Origin: Bacillota bacterium
GTDB taxonomy: Bacteria; Bacillota; Clostridia; Christensenellales; SZUA-584
Assembly (NCBI GenBank): GCA_023397655.1
Contig: JAEWTW010000002.1
Location: 1-47,904 of the forward strand
Length of the DNA: 47,904 nucleotides
Reading direction: 5' to 3'
Numbering within the stretch: the first letter of the stretch is position 1; each line of letters opens with the position of its first letter. Made by a program: the position numbers and the translations under genes. Below the pieces are notes generated by a model. The model was not told where the DNA came from. It did no database searches and saw only the letters and a list, made by a program, of their open reading frames with translations. This document shows, one piece after another, positions 38,422-46,321 of this stretch.

Positions 38422-39136
38422 TCTTTCCACCTCCCGTCAGCCGGGATACCAATTGGCGGAGTGGTTTGGAGTGTCTGCCCGTTGCCGCCGTTTCACCCGT
38501 GTCACGCAGCACAGCGGTATCTCTCATATACGGAAAAACCGCCGCGAAACTCAGTCCGCCCATTTTCTCGATACTTCCGATATCATGGAAAGGCTGCGCC
38601 TTGGCCGCGATGGGAACCGCGCGCCCTTGCGCGCCCATGCTTTCAAGCAGCGGCCTGACCGACAGAAACCAGCACAGCCCCTGAACGTCCGGGACGATAG
38701 GCAGGATGATATGTTCCGCGCCGGACAGCGCCGCGGGCAGGAACGGATCGCACCGCTGCCCCGAAAGGTCGAGGATGACCGTGTCCGCCTGTTCGTTGCA
38801 CCTGTCGATGAAATCCCGTGCGCTGCCGTCCGATTCAAGGCCGAGTTCATAGGACAGGAAGTCGTCGCCGTCCGTGAGCCCCGCGTAGAAAAGCCCCTTA
38901 TGCCTGGGATGCTGGTGCAGGTATGGGCGGATATCGGTGATGACCGCGCCCGATACCGCATACCCGAGCGACTTTTTCCCTTCGCCGGCAGCACCGTGTA
39001 CCCTTGCCGGAATCGTCGGCTGTGTCAGATCGGTATCGATGACGATACAGATTCCTTTCTTTGAAAAGAGCACGCCCAGCATATCGCTGAGCGTGCTCTT
39101 GTCGGCGCCATCGCGCCCCCATATGGCTATGACCAT
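38414..39136 (-). CDS. TadZ/CpaE-like P-loop protein (MinD/ParA superfamily)
   Basis: A 240-residue P-loop protein. It opens MVIAIWGRDGADKSTLSDML, a deviant Walker A (GRDGADKST where KGGVGKT is usual), with switch-like VIDTDLTQP near 33-41 and DTVILDLSGQ near 115-124, matching the CpaE/TadZ branch that positions Tad pili at the cell pole. ATG 39136 overlaps the CpaB stop by one base and has CGGAGGCGG upstream. The lack of a receiver-like N-terminal domain makes it shorter than CpaE. The location between SAF/CpaB and TadA is the canonical Tad order. Confidence 0.85.
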   Translation of the reverse strand: MVIAIWGRDGADKSTLSDMLGVLFSKKGICIVIDTDLTQPTIPARVHGAAGEGKKSLGYAVSGAVITDIRPYLHQHPRHKGLFYAGLTDGDDFLSYELGLESDGSARDFIDRCNEQADTVILDLSGQRCDPFLPAALSGAEHIILPIVPDVQGLCWFLSVRPLLESMGAQGRAVPIAAKAQPFHDIGSIEKMGGLSFAAVFPYMRDTAVLRDTGETAATGRHSKPLRQLVSRLTGGGKNA

Positions 39137-39906
39137 CAGTCCGCCTCCGTTCCCACAAGCATCCTGCCATTGCCAGGGATATATTGCGAAGCCGCTTCGC
39201 CCCTGGCCACGAAGGCAAGATGGATAGCGCTGCTTTGTTCCAGTTCCGCCAGTCTGATTGCCTGTTCCTTCGTCACGTAGAAGGAGATGGTGACCGGAAG
39301 CGTGTTCTTCTCATCCTTTGCGGGACTGGCGTTGACTCTGGCATCCGCGGCGTCGGCGGTGGTTACCATGCACACTTCCAGATTTTCAAGCCCGGAAACG
39401 ATGGCCGTACCATCCGTCCGCTCCGTTTCTTCGGTTTCAGGTTCCAGACCGAGCGATTGGCCGGCGTTCTTCGGCGTGGCCATGACCGTCACGATGTCGC
39501 CGGGCAGTAGCCGCGCGGATACGCCGGCTGCCAGGTTGGGCAGCGTAACGGACACCACCAGTTTTCCTTTTGCGGCAGCGGCGGTCATAGGGTTGCTTGC
39601 TTCGGGTGAAGATGACAGCTTGGCCGCCGATAAACAATCTTCCGTGTACAGGTCTGTGACGGCGTACATGCCGACCGCGTCTGCCGCCTCGCTCAGCGCA
39701 TCCGGGTAAATGCCTTTAGGCAGGCTGGCCGTTGCAATCATATCTTCTGTGATTTGAGCGCCTGCTTTCACCGGCTGTTTGAGCACCACGGCGCTGACCG
39801 TTTCGGCGGCCCGGCTCTGTATTTTGGGCATTGCCACAAAACCGATCAGCAGACCGGCGGCAATGCACAGAATGCCGAGGAACAGCTTATTCTTAAAGAT
39901 TCTCAT
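39136..39906 (-). CDS. SAF-domain protein, CpaB/RcpC-like
   Basis: A 256-residue protein with an N-terminal transmembrane anchor (LFLGILCIAAGLLIGFVAM) and a SAF domain starting at VVLKQPVKAGAQITEDMIAT (about 40-60), then a CpaB-type beta-rich domain with ARLLPGDIVTVMATPK. CpaB/RcpC proteins help assemble Flp pili; in Gram-negatives they act with the secretin, which is absent here as expected for a monoderm. ATG 39906 follows AAGGAGGAAA. It is the first gene of the pilus operon, just downstream of the gamma-glutamylcyclotransferase-like gene. Confidence 0.88.
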   Translation of the reverse strand: MRIFKNKLFLGILCIAAGLLIGFVAMPKIQSRAAETVSAVVLKQPVKAGAQITEDMIATASLPKGIYPDALSEAADAVGMYAVTDLYTEDCLSAAKLSSSPEASNPMTAAAAKGKLVVSVTLPNLAAGVSARLLPGDIVTVMATPKNAGQSLGLEPETEETERTDGTAIVSGLENLEVCMVTTADAADARVNASPAKDEKNTLPVTISFYVTKEQAIRLAELEQSSAIHLAFVARGEAASQYIPGNGRMLVGTEAD

Positions 39907-39924
39907 GTTTTTCCTCCTTGTTTT

Positions 39925-40470
39925 CTATCGTTCAGGCGTGTTCTTCCTGTATGGCTTGGGTTTCCTCATATTGTCAAAATGCAGTTGGTACAATGGTTTC
40001 GTATCGTGTTCGTCCATCTCGATGCGTATCCGCTGCACCGCTTCGAACAGCGCGCGCACGGGAAGACCGTTCGCCTGATAGCCTCTGACGATTCCCCTGA
40101 AATACGATTCGGACGGCTCCGCCGGATCGCGGCTGTACTCGTGGGTCATGATATATGCCATGACCTTGTGGCTTCCGCCATCCTTGTCCCGCACCGTGAT
40201 CTGCCCTTTTCCGTACAGATGGGGATAGCCTTCGTACCTGTCGAGCGCCCGCTCGCAGTCCGGCGTGATCTTCCACAGCAGCCCGTAGACCTTTTCGCCC
40301 CGCGCGGGGATGACGGTCGCCACGCCGCAATAGCCCGCGTTACCTCGAAACGCCAGCCTGTAGTTGTCCAAAATCACCGGACGGACCAGCCGCGCGTTGG
40401 GGCAGCGGACAGCCATTTGCTCGAGGTTGATGTTGCTTCCATACGCGAAATACAGTTTTTCTTCCATCAT
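39925..40470 (-). CDS. Gamma-glutamylcyclotransferase-like (AIG2/GGCT fold) protein
   Basis: A 181-residue protein. The family opening LYFAYGSNINLEQMAVRCPN carries the YGSN loop (10-13), and the catalytic glutamate lies in DRYEGYPHLY (Glu80). GGCT enzymes release 5-oxoproline from gamma-glutamyl amines. Here the gene is coupled (ATGA overlap at 40467-40470) to a small protein gene and, beyond it, an amidoligase. In established genome-context analyses GGCT-type enzymes often accompany amidoligases, where they are thought to undo or trim gamma-glutamyl linkages. Substrate in this element unknown. The C-terminal 30 residues are basic. Confidence 0.86.
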   Translation of the reverse strand: MMEEKLYFAYGSNINLEQMAVRCPNARLVRPVILDNYRLAFRGNAGYCGVATVIPARGEKVYGLLWKITPDCERALDRYEGYPHLYGKGQITVRDKDGGSHKVMAYIMTHEYSRDPAEPSESYFRGIVRGYQANGLPVRALFEAVQRIRIEMDEHDTKPLYQLHFDNMRKPKPYRKNTPER

Positions 40471-40727
40471 CCGATCTCCAATATCTCAAGAGCGCCGATT
40501 TCCTCAAGCCGTTCCAGCATCGCCCTTGCCCGTTCGCCCAAGGTTCCTTCCGGCAGCTCGCAGGGCATGCCCGTCACATTCGTAAAATTAAATTGCATAA
40601 ATCGCAGGAAGCTTTCCGTATCCGGGAATTCATCCTTATGGAAGCATTCCTGCCGCAGCTCGCCGATGATACCGGACGGGGAACCTTCAAATGTCTTTTC
40701 ATCCATCGCGATTCTCAAACGCGTCAC
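40467..40727 (-). CDS. Small hypothetical protein between amidoligase and GGCT-like genes
   Basis: About 86 residues. The readable core is DEKTFEGSPSGIIGELRQEC and FLRFMQFNFTNVTGMPCELP, then a helical end (LGERARAMLERLEEIGALEI). The start is uncertain: GTG 40727 lies two bases after the amidoligase stop, ATG 40706 follows a weak site, and ATG 40766 would overlap the amidoligase by 38 bases without a ribosome binding site. I chose the GTG. In this module it could be the modified substrate or a regulator, but no evidence decides. Confidence 0.6.
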   Translation of the reverse strand: MTRLRIAMDEKTFEGSPSGIIGELRQECFHKDEFPDTESFLRFMQFNFTNVTGMPCELPEGTLGERARAMLERLEEIGALEILEIG

Positions 40728-40728
40728 C

Positions 40729-41676
40729 TCATCTTTCCATGGCTTTTGATTTCTTTTTCTTTTCATAGCTGTCTTTGTCGTACCGCCACGCCCGATCGCC
40801 TTCCAGATTGGCCAACAGGTGGTCGCGAGTGTTTTTGAACTCGTCGCCGTTCAGCCCCAGGCGCACCAGCCATACACGGAACGTGAACAGCTCGTTGTCG
40901 GATTGGGTTTTCTTCATGACGGTACTGCGCTGCGCTATCGCCTGGGCGGATATGGCGAGGCACAGGTTCACGTAGGCCGCCACCCGCCCCGCGTGCAGGG
41001 TGGCGTTGAACATTCTCCACTCGACCGTGCCCCTGTAAAAAACGGAATGCAGGTTGAGCGCGTAATATCGTGTCCAGTTGTAGTGTTCGTAGGTTCTCAC
41101 GTCGCCCTCGTACCAGATGCTTTCGAGCTTCGTTAAATCCCTGGTTTCATCGGCAGAAAGCCTGCGGGCCTTTTTCAGCATGGGTTCCCGTACCTTCTGG
41201 CACCAGCGGGAAGCCCTGCCCTCGTTGACCTGCAGAGCCTTGAACAGGATATCTTCCTTGGAATACATGATGCCGATAAGGTTTTTCAGGCTTTGGCGGT
41301 TGTGGTTGGACGCGTCGACATGGCAGTGCAGGCCGCAGGACTCGTTGACCTTCGCGCCCGCCCGGCGCAATACCCTGACAACCTCCTGCAGCTTGGGCAA
41401 TTCCTCGTATGTCAGCTTGGGCGTGACCATCTCGACCTTGTATTTGCTGTCGGAGGTGGAAATGTATCTGTTACCGGATTTCATCTCGGCATGGATACTG
41501 CTGTCGCTCATGAGCTTCCAGGCCTTGCCTTCGTTATCCGTGACCTGCCAAGTGTCGTATCCACTGCCGATATAGCTGCTGCCTGTGCCAAAGTATTCCG
41601 CGACAGCCTTTGCCGCCTGTTCGCGGGTGATGCCCGTCATCTCGATTTCCACGCCGAAGCACTGCTGCTTGATCAT
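40729..41676 (-). CDS. Amidoligase (COOH-NH2 ligase, glutamine-synthetase-like fold)
   Basis: A 315-residue protein of the putative amidoligase group, related in fold to glutamate-cysteine ligase and glutamine synthetase. The opening FGVEIEMTGI carries the two Glu of the first metal site, KSGNRYISTSDSKYKVEMVTPKLTY carries EMVTP, NESCGLHCHVDASNHNRQSL gives the characteristic GLHxHVD histidines, and VEWRMFNATLH is the closing motif. It should use ATP to join a carboxylate to an amine, making a peptide-like or gamma-glutamyl bond. ATG 41676 overlaps the methyltransferase stop (ATGA). Downstream lie a small protein gene and a GGCT-like gene. Confidence 0.88.
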   Translation of the reverse strand: MIKQQCFGVEIEMTGITREQAAKAVAEYFGTGSSYIGSGYDTWQVTDNEGKAWKLMSDSSIHAEMKSGNRYISTSDSKYKVEMVTPKLTYEELPKLQEVVRVLRRAGAKVNESCGLHCHVDASNHNRQSLKNLIGIMYSKEDILFKALQVNEGRASRWCQKVREPMLKKARRLSADETRDLTKLESIWYEGDVRTYEHYNWTRYYALNLHSVFYRGTVEWRMFNATLHAGRVAAYVNLCLAISAQAIAQRSTVMKKTQSDNELFTFRVWLVRLGLNGDEFKNTRDHLLANLEGDRAWRYDKDSYEKKKKSKAMER

Positions 41677-42926
41677 ACGGAGTCACCCGCTTTCAGCGCG
41701 TCTTCCGCCGCCTTGATGCGCAGGCCCAGAGCATAGATGACGTTGACAGTGACCGAATTACCCGCCTGCTTGTACGCCTGGGAGTCAGAGGTAATTGTGA
41801 GCACTTGGTCGATCTGCTCGTCGGTGAACCCTTGCAGCCGCAGGCATTCCCTCGGCGTCAGACGGCGGATACGTCCGCACTTTGCCATTACGCCCTGTGA
41901 GCGGCAGGCTTCCAGCGTATGGGCGATGTTCTTGCCCACGCGGCCCCGGCGGGTATGACTTCCCGCGAACCCCAAGTTGATGCAGTCGCCGGGTTCGGCT
42001 TCGGCGTATCCCTTTTTGGTAGCCTCCGCGATGAGCAGCACGCCGGAGCGTTCCGCCTTGCGGTGGCTCATGCTGGATTTGGCGTAGTTGGCGGTCAGGC
42101 AGCGCGCCGTATCGGTGACTTTCGGATTGCCGGAACACATGTCCACGAACACCGTGTTCTGCGTCTGGTTGCGGTTCAACCCCCTGAAATTGCTGGCGTT
42201 CAGCGCATACGCGTGTTCCAGCTCGCCGGTAACGCCATCCCTGCGGTTGAAGCCTACCGCGTACAGCCCGGTCTTTCCGCCCATGCCGCCCGCGCCAGAT
42301 GTCAGCGTGCAGCTCAGTCCGTCCGGGTCGTATACCCTTGATCCCTGGGCACCCGCGAGGAGCTGAACAAGAGCTTTTGCGTTTGCTTCTCGGACAGGAA
42401 GTATTTTTCCGGCACATCGGGCGTCAAGATATCCGATAAGGAACACCCGGCGTCTGGACTGGGGCACTCCGAAATCCTTGCTGTTAAGCACATGCCATTC
42501 GACGCTATACCCCAGGTCGCAAAGCGCGGCGAGGATGGCAGCAAACGTCCGGCCTTTGTCATGCGATAGCAGTCCCGGAACGTTTTCAAGCAGAAGATAT
42601 GAAGGCTGTTTCGCTCGAGCCAGTCGGGCAATTTCAAAGAACAGAGTACCTCTTGAGTCGTCAAAGCCCCGCCGCAGGCCAGCGTTAGAAAATGCCTGGC
42701 AGGGGAATCCTCCGCACAGGAGGTCAAAATCGGGCATGTCGTATGGGTCGATGGTTTTCGCATCCTTCGCGTACCACTCCTTTTCAGATGGTTTATGAAT
42801 GGCCCGGTAACTTTTGTCGGCATGCTCGTCAATCTCGCAGTGCCCGACGCACTCGAAGCCGTCGATAAGGGACAGGCCGGCTCTGAAACCGCCTATCCCC
42901 GAAAATAGATCTACGTATCGTATCAG
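41673..42926 (-). CDS. C5-cytosine DNA methyltransferase, apparently starting at CTG
   Basis: A 417-residue orphan methyltransferase. An ATG-only start at 42737 would cut off motif I. Reading on upstream gives FSGIGGFRAGLSLIDGFECV (SAM-binding motif I, 8-27) and an acidic EID motif II, so the true protein begins near 42926. In that frame a stop lies just upstream and no ATG, GTG or TTG occurs before the conserved IRYVDLFSG; CTG at 42924-42926 overlaps the ParR stop as CTGA and follows GAAGGTGATG. Then come PCQ with catalytic Cys76, ENVPG (114-118) and the C-terminal AGNSVTV motif. No matching restriction gene nearby. Confidence 0.9.
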   Translation of the reverse strand: MIRYVDLFSGIGGFRAGLSLIDGFECVGHCEIDEHADKSYRAIHKPSEKEWYAKDAKTIDPYDMPDFDLLCGGFPCQAFSNAGLRRGFDDSRGTLFFEIARLARAKQPSYLLLENVPGLLSHDKGRTFAAILAALCDLGYSVEWHVLNSKDFGVPQSRRRVFLIGYLDARCAGKILPVREANAKALVQLLAGAQGSRVYDPDGLSCTLTSGAGGMGGKTGLYAVGFNRRDGVTGELEHAYALNASNFRGLNRNQTQNTVFVDMCSGNPKVTDTARCLTANYAKSSMSHRKAERSGVLLIAEATKKGYAEAEPGDCINLGFAGSHTRRGRVGKNIAHTLEACRSQGVMAKCGRIRRLTPRECLRLQGFTDEQIDQVLTITSDSQAYKQAGNSVTVNVIYALGLRIKAAEDALKAGDSV

Positions 42927-43234
42927 TCGTCATCACCTTCTTCCTGCAGGTCACGCAAAAAGCCGAGGATGTCATTTCTGACCGCCCCGGCTTCTTCCGC
43001 TTCCGTTGTGTTATGTAGCTTTTTGGTTATTCCGCCATATGACTTCAGTTCCTCCCGTACCGCCTGCCGTATCGCCAGTAGCAGTTCCGTCTGGCTTTTA
43101 TGCTCTATAAGCATTCGGCAGACGGTTTCCGTTATTCGGCCTCGCGGAACAGCGGAAACGATCTCCCAGGCCTGCCGCTGATCCTCGTTGTCCAGCGAAA
43201 AGGAGAGGTTCAGCCGCCGCCTGTCATCCCGCAT
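42923..43234 (-). CDS. ParR-like partition protein
   Basis: A 103-residue protein. The N-terminal half resembles a ribbon-helix-helix DNA-binding domain (RRRLNLSFSLDNEDQRQAWE and VPRGRITETVCRMLIEH), then a coil and an acidic C-terminus (EEEGDDD-like). Position directly after the actin-like ParM gene is the classic type II partition order, where ParR binds a centromere-like site and the ParM filament. ATG 43234 overlaps the ParM gene by 11 bases; GGGGTG precedes it. Assigned mainly by context. Confidence 0.72.
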   Translation of the reverse strand: MRDDRRRLNLSFSLDNEDQRQAWEIVSAVPRGRITETVCRMLIEHKSQTELLLAIRQAVREELKSYGGITKKLHNTTEAEEAGAVRNDILGFLRDLQEEGDDD

Positions 43235-44150
43235 CACCGGCACCCCGCGACAGTTGCCCCACAAGCCGTTCATACCCTAAAGCGTTCGCACATACGTCAT
43301 CGAGGATGATAACGCGGCACAGGCCGTTCTGCGGCGACACATGGCGCTTCATGACCGCGGCGCCTCCGCCCATGAAAATGATGGGCATTGCCCTCACGTC
43401 AAGGCCGCTCTCGGTGATGGCCGAGAGGAGCCTTTGCGCGTACTTGCGCCCTTCGGTTCTGACGATTTCCTTCGCGCGTTCGTCCACACTGCATGGTTCG
43501 CCCCGCAGCACGGTTTCGATCTGCGCCGCCGTCATGGACAGCCCGAGGCTGCGCCTGATCTGCTCGCCTATCTCGTCGAGGCAACGGATCATGCCGAGTT
43601 CCAGGCTGCGACAGGAGGAGGCGTCCGGTATGCTGTTGTCGAGGCGCATGACGTCCACCGTCCAGCCGCCGATATCCGCAAGGGCAACGGACGGCTCGCC
43701 CGCGAGCATATCTCCATGAAGAAGCGCGGCGGCGTATCCTTGTGGGAAGAGGTACACGTTTTCGATGGTGATTTCATATGGCTTGCCTTCGTAGCGAAAG
43801 TTGACAGGTTCGCCGTCGCGCAGGAGGTATTTTCTGAACTTTTTCTTTTCTCTGCCGAAACTGGTCAGTGGCAGGCCCGCCGCGACGATGACAGAGGCTT
43901 TGCCGCCGTCCGTCCTGAATCCGGTCTCCTTGGCGAGCGCCGCTAGCGTGAGCAGATAGTAGTTGTCGTTCGCCGTTTTGTCCCGGATGAGCGGCTGGCG
44001 ACCGCTGCCGCAGACGTAATACCTGCCGCCGTATTCCAGCACATCTTTAAGCGTATACGGCTCGTGCTCGTACTCCACGATACCGGACGGAAAACAGAAG
44101 TTGCGGGTTTTCATGGCCGCGTTGCCGTGGTCGATTCCGACTTCCAGCAT
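43224..44150 (-). CDS. parM: ParM-like actin-family partition ATPase
   Basis: A 308-residue actin-like protein. LEVGIDHGNAAMKT at the start is phosphate loop 1, ALADIGGWTVDVMRLDN near 165-181 is phosphate loop 2, and MPIIFMGGGAAVM near 270 is the adenosine motif. It fits the ParM/Alp7A/StbA group that segregates low-copy plasmids by filament growth. ATG 44150 follows GAGAGGTG; a GTG at 44159 overlapping the previous stop is possible. With the ParR-like gene it suggests that the element spends time as an extrachromosomal circle needing partition. Confidence 0.87.
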   Translation of the reverse strand: MLEVGIDHGNAAMKTRNFCFPSGIVEYEHEPYTLKDVLEYGGRYYVCGSGRQPLIRDKTANDNYYLLTLAALAKETGFRTDGGKASVIVAAGLPLTSFGREKKKFRKYLLRDGEPVNFRYEGKPYEITIENVYLFPQGYAAALLHGDMLAGEPSVALADIGGWTVDVMRLDNSIPDASSCRSLELGMIRCLDEIGEQIRRSLGLSMTAAQIETVLRGEPCSVDERAKEIVRTEGRKYAQRLLSAITESGLDVRAMPIIFMGGGAAVMKRHVSPQNGLCRVIILDDVCANALGYERLVGQLSRGAGDAG

Positions 44151-44155
44151 ATCCG

Positions 44156-44566
44156 TCACCTCTCAGCCCGCGAATGCCTGGGCGGTGTCCGTTTTAAGGG
44201 CGGGGCACTATTCTCGGCCTCACAGCACGTTTCGTAAAAGGACTCCACTTCCTTGGCCGTGGCAACGGGGAACTCCTGGGGCCTCTTTCTGCCCATCTGC
44301 ATGGGGATGAGGGGCTTCAGAATCTGAGGCAGCAGGTTTTGGTCCGGGCAGCGGTCTATGAAATTGCCGATGGTGTTCAAAATGAGATTGTCCAGCATAT
44401 CCGTCAGGATGATCTCCCGCACGTCCGAATGCTGCATGATGAAGTTGGCGATGTTCGAGGGCGAATGCTCAAACAGGTACTCGCTACGGGAACCCTCATA
44501 TGGATAAACGTAGCCTCTGACCAGATTTCTTTTGTCCAGCAGTGCGCCTATCGCTTCATGTGTCAT
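44156..44566 (-). CDS. Hypothetical element protein, 136 residues
   Basis: A soluble protein with sequence such as AIGALLDKRNLVRGYVYPYE and NFIMQHSDVREIILTDMLDN and a Pro/Arg-rich C-terminus. ATG 44566 follows AAAGGAGAAG. It lies immediately upstream of the ParM-like gene, with at most a few bases between or overlapping, so it belongs to the maintenance operon. I do not recognise a family. A partition- or replication-linked role is only suggested by position. Confidence 0.7.
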   Translation of the reverse strand: MTHEAIGALLDKRNLVRGYVYPYEGSRSEYLFEHSPSNIANFIMQHSDVREIILTDMLDNLILNTIGNFIDRCPDQNLLPQILKPLIPMQMGRKRPQEFPVATAKEVESFYETCCEAENSAPPLKRTPPRHSRAER

Positions 44567-44578
44567 ATGCTTCTCCTT

Positions 44579-44995
44579 TCATCGTTTACCGCCCATAATC
44601 CGAAAAGGTCTCATGATCCACTGAAGCGTTTGGACCCGGTTGTCGGCCTTGGCGGATGACCTTTGCAGGCTCGTCATGCTTTTATGAAGCCTGTTTTGTA
44701 TGGATATGAGCACATCCTCTTTGTTGCAGAGGTCAATGGGAACGTAGGTGATTTCACCGGTAGCTGAATCGCGGTGGGCGAGAATCTCACGGCGGCCTTC
44801 CTCGTCCCGGACGCTTGCCAGCAGCCTTTGCCCGGCCCGCAGGCGGTATCCGCGCTGGAGGGCACGGGCGTCGCCTCTGACCCGGTGCTTCTTCAGGATG
44901 GCGTCCAGTTCGTTGTTGCTGATGCAGCCGTTCCGCTCGATGACTTCGGCGATTTCAGCCTTGGCTTTCCGGGGTATCGTCTGGGGCTGTTTCAT
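44579..44995 (-). CDS. Hypothetical element protein, possible DNA-binding
   Basis: A 138-residue protein. Its first half (KAEIAEVIERNGCISNNELD followed by DARALQRGYRLRAGQ) has the look of a winged-helix DNA-binding region, and the end is basic (RVQTLQWIMRPFRIMGGKR). ATG 44995 follows GGAGGATTGC; the start lies 41 bases inside the ParB-like gene, showing coupling. No family recognised. Location between ParB and ParM genes suggests a maintenance role. Confidence 0.66.
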   Translation of the reverse strand: MKQPQTIPRKAKAEIAEVIERNGCISNNELDAILKKHRVRGDARALQRGYRLRAGQRLLASVRDEEGRREILAHRDSATGEITYVPIDLCNKEDVLISIQNRLHKSMTSLQRSSAKADNRVQTLQWIMRPFRIMGGKR

Positions 44996-45914
44996 CAGCA
45001 ATCCTCCAATCTGTGAGTTTGATCTTTTTCAGAATCCCGGCGAAGGCGGCGTAGCGCGCGGAGAGTTCCTCCGCCTGGCCGATCATGCTGTCCACCATGT
45101 CGGAACGGATACCCGCGTAATCGATCCAGATGCGGATGTTTTCCTCGGTGGGCTGCATGAGGAAGCTCTTTTCAAAGGCGGTGCAGATCTGCCTGGCGAT
45201 TCTGCCTTTGTGATCGATTTGCGCGTTCTTTTCCTTGTATGCCTTTTCGGCTTCCAGGATGGTGGCGGCCGCCGCTTCCTGCTGGTCTTCCGGCAGTTCC
45301 TGAAGTTTTTTCGTCAGCTCGTAGCCCTTGTTGACTGATATTTCCTTGTTTTCGAGGGCTTTTTTGATGGCTTCGGGGGCATGTCCGTCGATCTGCATGA
45401 TCTGTCCCATAGCTTTTTCACCGATGCCGATAGCCTTGGCGAGTTCCTTACGGGTGTCGATATTCTCAGAAACCGGCTTCGGCGAAATCACCGAAGCCGA
45501 TTTCGCAGCATCGCTTTTTTTATCTCCGCCATTCGCCGCGTGGCTTTGGGCGGCCCTGGCCTCAATGTCCGGCTTGAGCTTGAGGGCGATCTGCCCCAGT
45601 TCCCACATGTTCAGGTTACGGCGGCCCTTCTGGTTGTCCACCGCCCACTGCTTGGCCTCCAGCATGTCCTCAAAGTGAAACACGGCCATCCGGTATGGAA
45701 GGCCGTGCTTCTCGCAGATATTGAAACGGTTGTGCCCGTCGACGATCATGAGTTCCTCATTGACGATGACGGGGCTGTAACAGCCGTTCTGAAGGATGTC
45801 CGCTTCCAAAACAGAAAGCTGCTCGTCCGATAACGGAGGGAGCAGCTCGGCCAGCTCGGGCAGCACCGTCGGGGTGCGTTCCGTGCTCAGATATTTAATT
45901 CCTGTGTTATTCAT
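44955..45914 (-). CDS. ParB-like (Spo0J/ParB nuclease domain) protein
   Basis: A 319-residue protein. The N-terminal ParB domain is clear: LSVLEADILQNGCYSPVIVN and the conserved DGHNRFNICEKHGLPY, then a helix-turn-helix region (ELAKAIGIGEKAMGQIMQID) that may bind DNA. A helical, charged C-terminal part follows. ParB-like proteins of elements may act in partition, copy control or as CTPases/nucleases; no ParA partner is near, so this may work with ParM/ParR or independently. ATG 45914 is preceded by GGAAAGGAAC. Confidence 0.86.
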   Translation of the reverse strand: MNNTGIKYLSTERTPTVLPELAELLPPLSDEQLSVLEADILQNGCYSPVIVNEELMIVDGHNRFNICEKHGLPYRMAVFHFEDMLEAKQWAVDNQKGRRNLNMWELGQIALKLKPDIEARAAQSHAANGGDKKSDAAKSASVISPKPVSENIDTRKELAKAIGIGEKAMGQIMQIDGHAPEAIKKALENKEISVNKGYELTKKLQELPEDQQEAAAATILEAEKAYKEKNAQIDHKGRIARQICTAFEKSFLMQPTEENIRIWIDYAGIRSDMVDSMIGQAEELSARYAAFAGILKKIKLTDWRIADETAPDDTPESQG

Positions 45915-45948
45915 GCCAATGTTCCTTTCCTTTTAATATGATAGCGCC

Positions 45949-46317
45949 TTATTCGGCCCGCTCGTCGGTTTCATCCGAGGCGGGCGGTTCATCCTCAGTC
46001 TTGCGTGGCGAGAGAAACTCCACCTCGTTGGCCTTGATGAGGAAGCCCGGCTGCCTTGCGGGGTCGCCTTCGAAGGTGATGGTCTCAAAATCACCGGACG
46101 CGGCGATCTTGCAGCCTTTGTAGGCGAATTTGGCGCAGCGCTCAGCAAGAGCGTCACGAACCTTGATGCTGACGAAATCAGTCAGTTTGTTTCCGTCCTT
46201 GTCCTTGTACCTGCGGTCGCTGGCGATGCGCAGGATGGCATACGGCTTGCCGGTAGTCTCGTTGGTTTTGAGTTCGACGTTGTTGGTCAGGTTGCCGATG
46301 GCGGTGATCTTCAGCAT
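45949..46317 (-). CDS. ssb: Single-stranded DNA-binding protein (element copy)
   Basis: A 122-residue SSB with the OB-fold pattern: MLKITAIGNLTNNVELKTNE, TGKPYAILRIASDRRYKDKD, and FVSIKVRDALAERCAKFAYKG. The acidic tail ends SDETDERAE and lacks the DDDIPF-like tip through which host SSB recruits partners. The ATG at 46317 follows AAGGAGAGATG; the longer frame runs into the primase gene. It coats the transferred strand in the recipient, typical of conjugative elements. It is transcribed after the primase-like gene, separated by only a few bases. Confidence 0.9.
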   Translation of the reverse strand: MLKITAIGNLTNNVELKTNETTGKPYAILRIASDRRYKDKDGNKLTDFVSIKVRDALAERCAKFAYKGCKIAASGDFETITFEGDPARQPGFLIKANEVEFLSPRKTEDEPPASDETDERAE

Positions 46318-46321
46318 GGTT

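Noticed and set aside
42737..42739. ATG 42737 as start of the C5 methyltransferase
   Set aside because: It would delete SAM-binding motif I, which is plainly readable in frame upstream.
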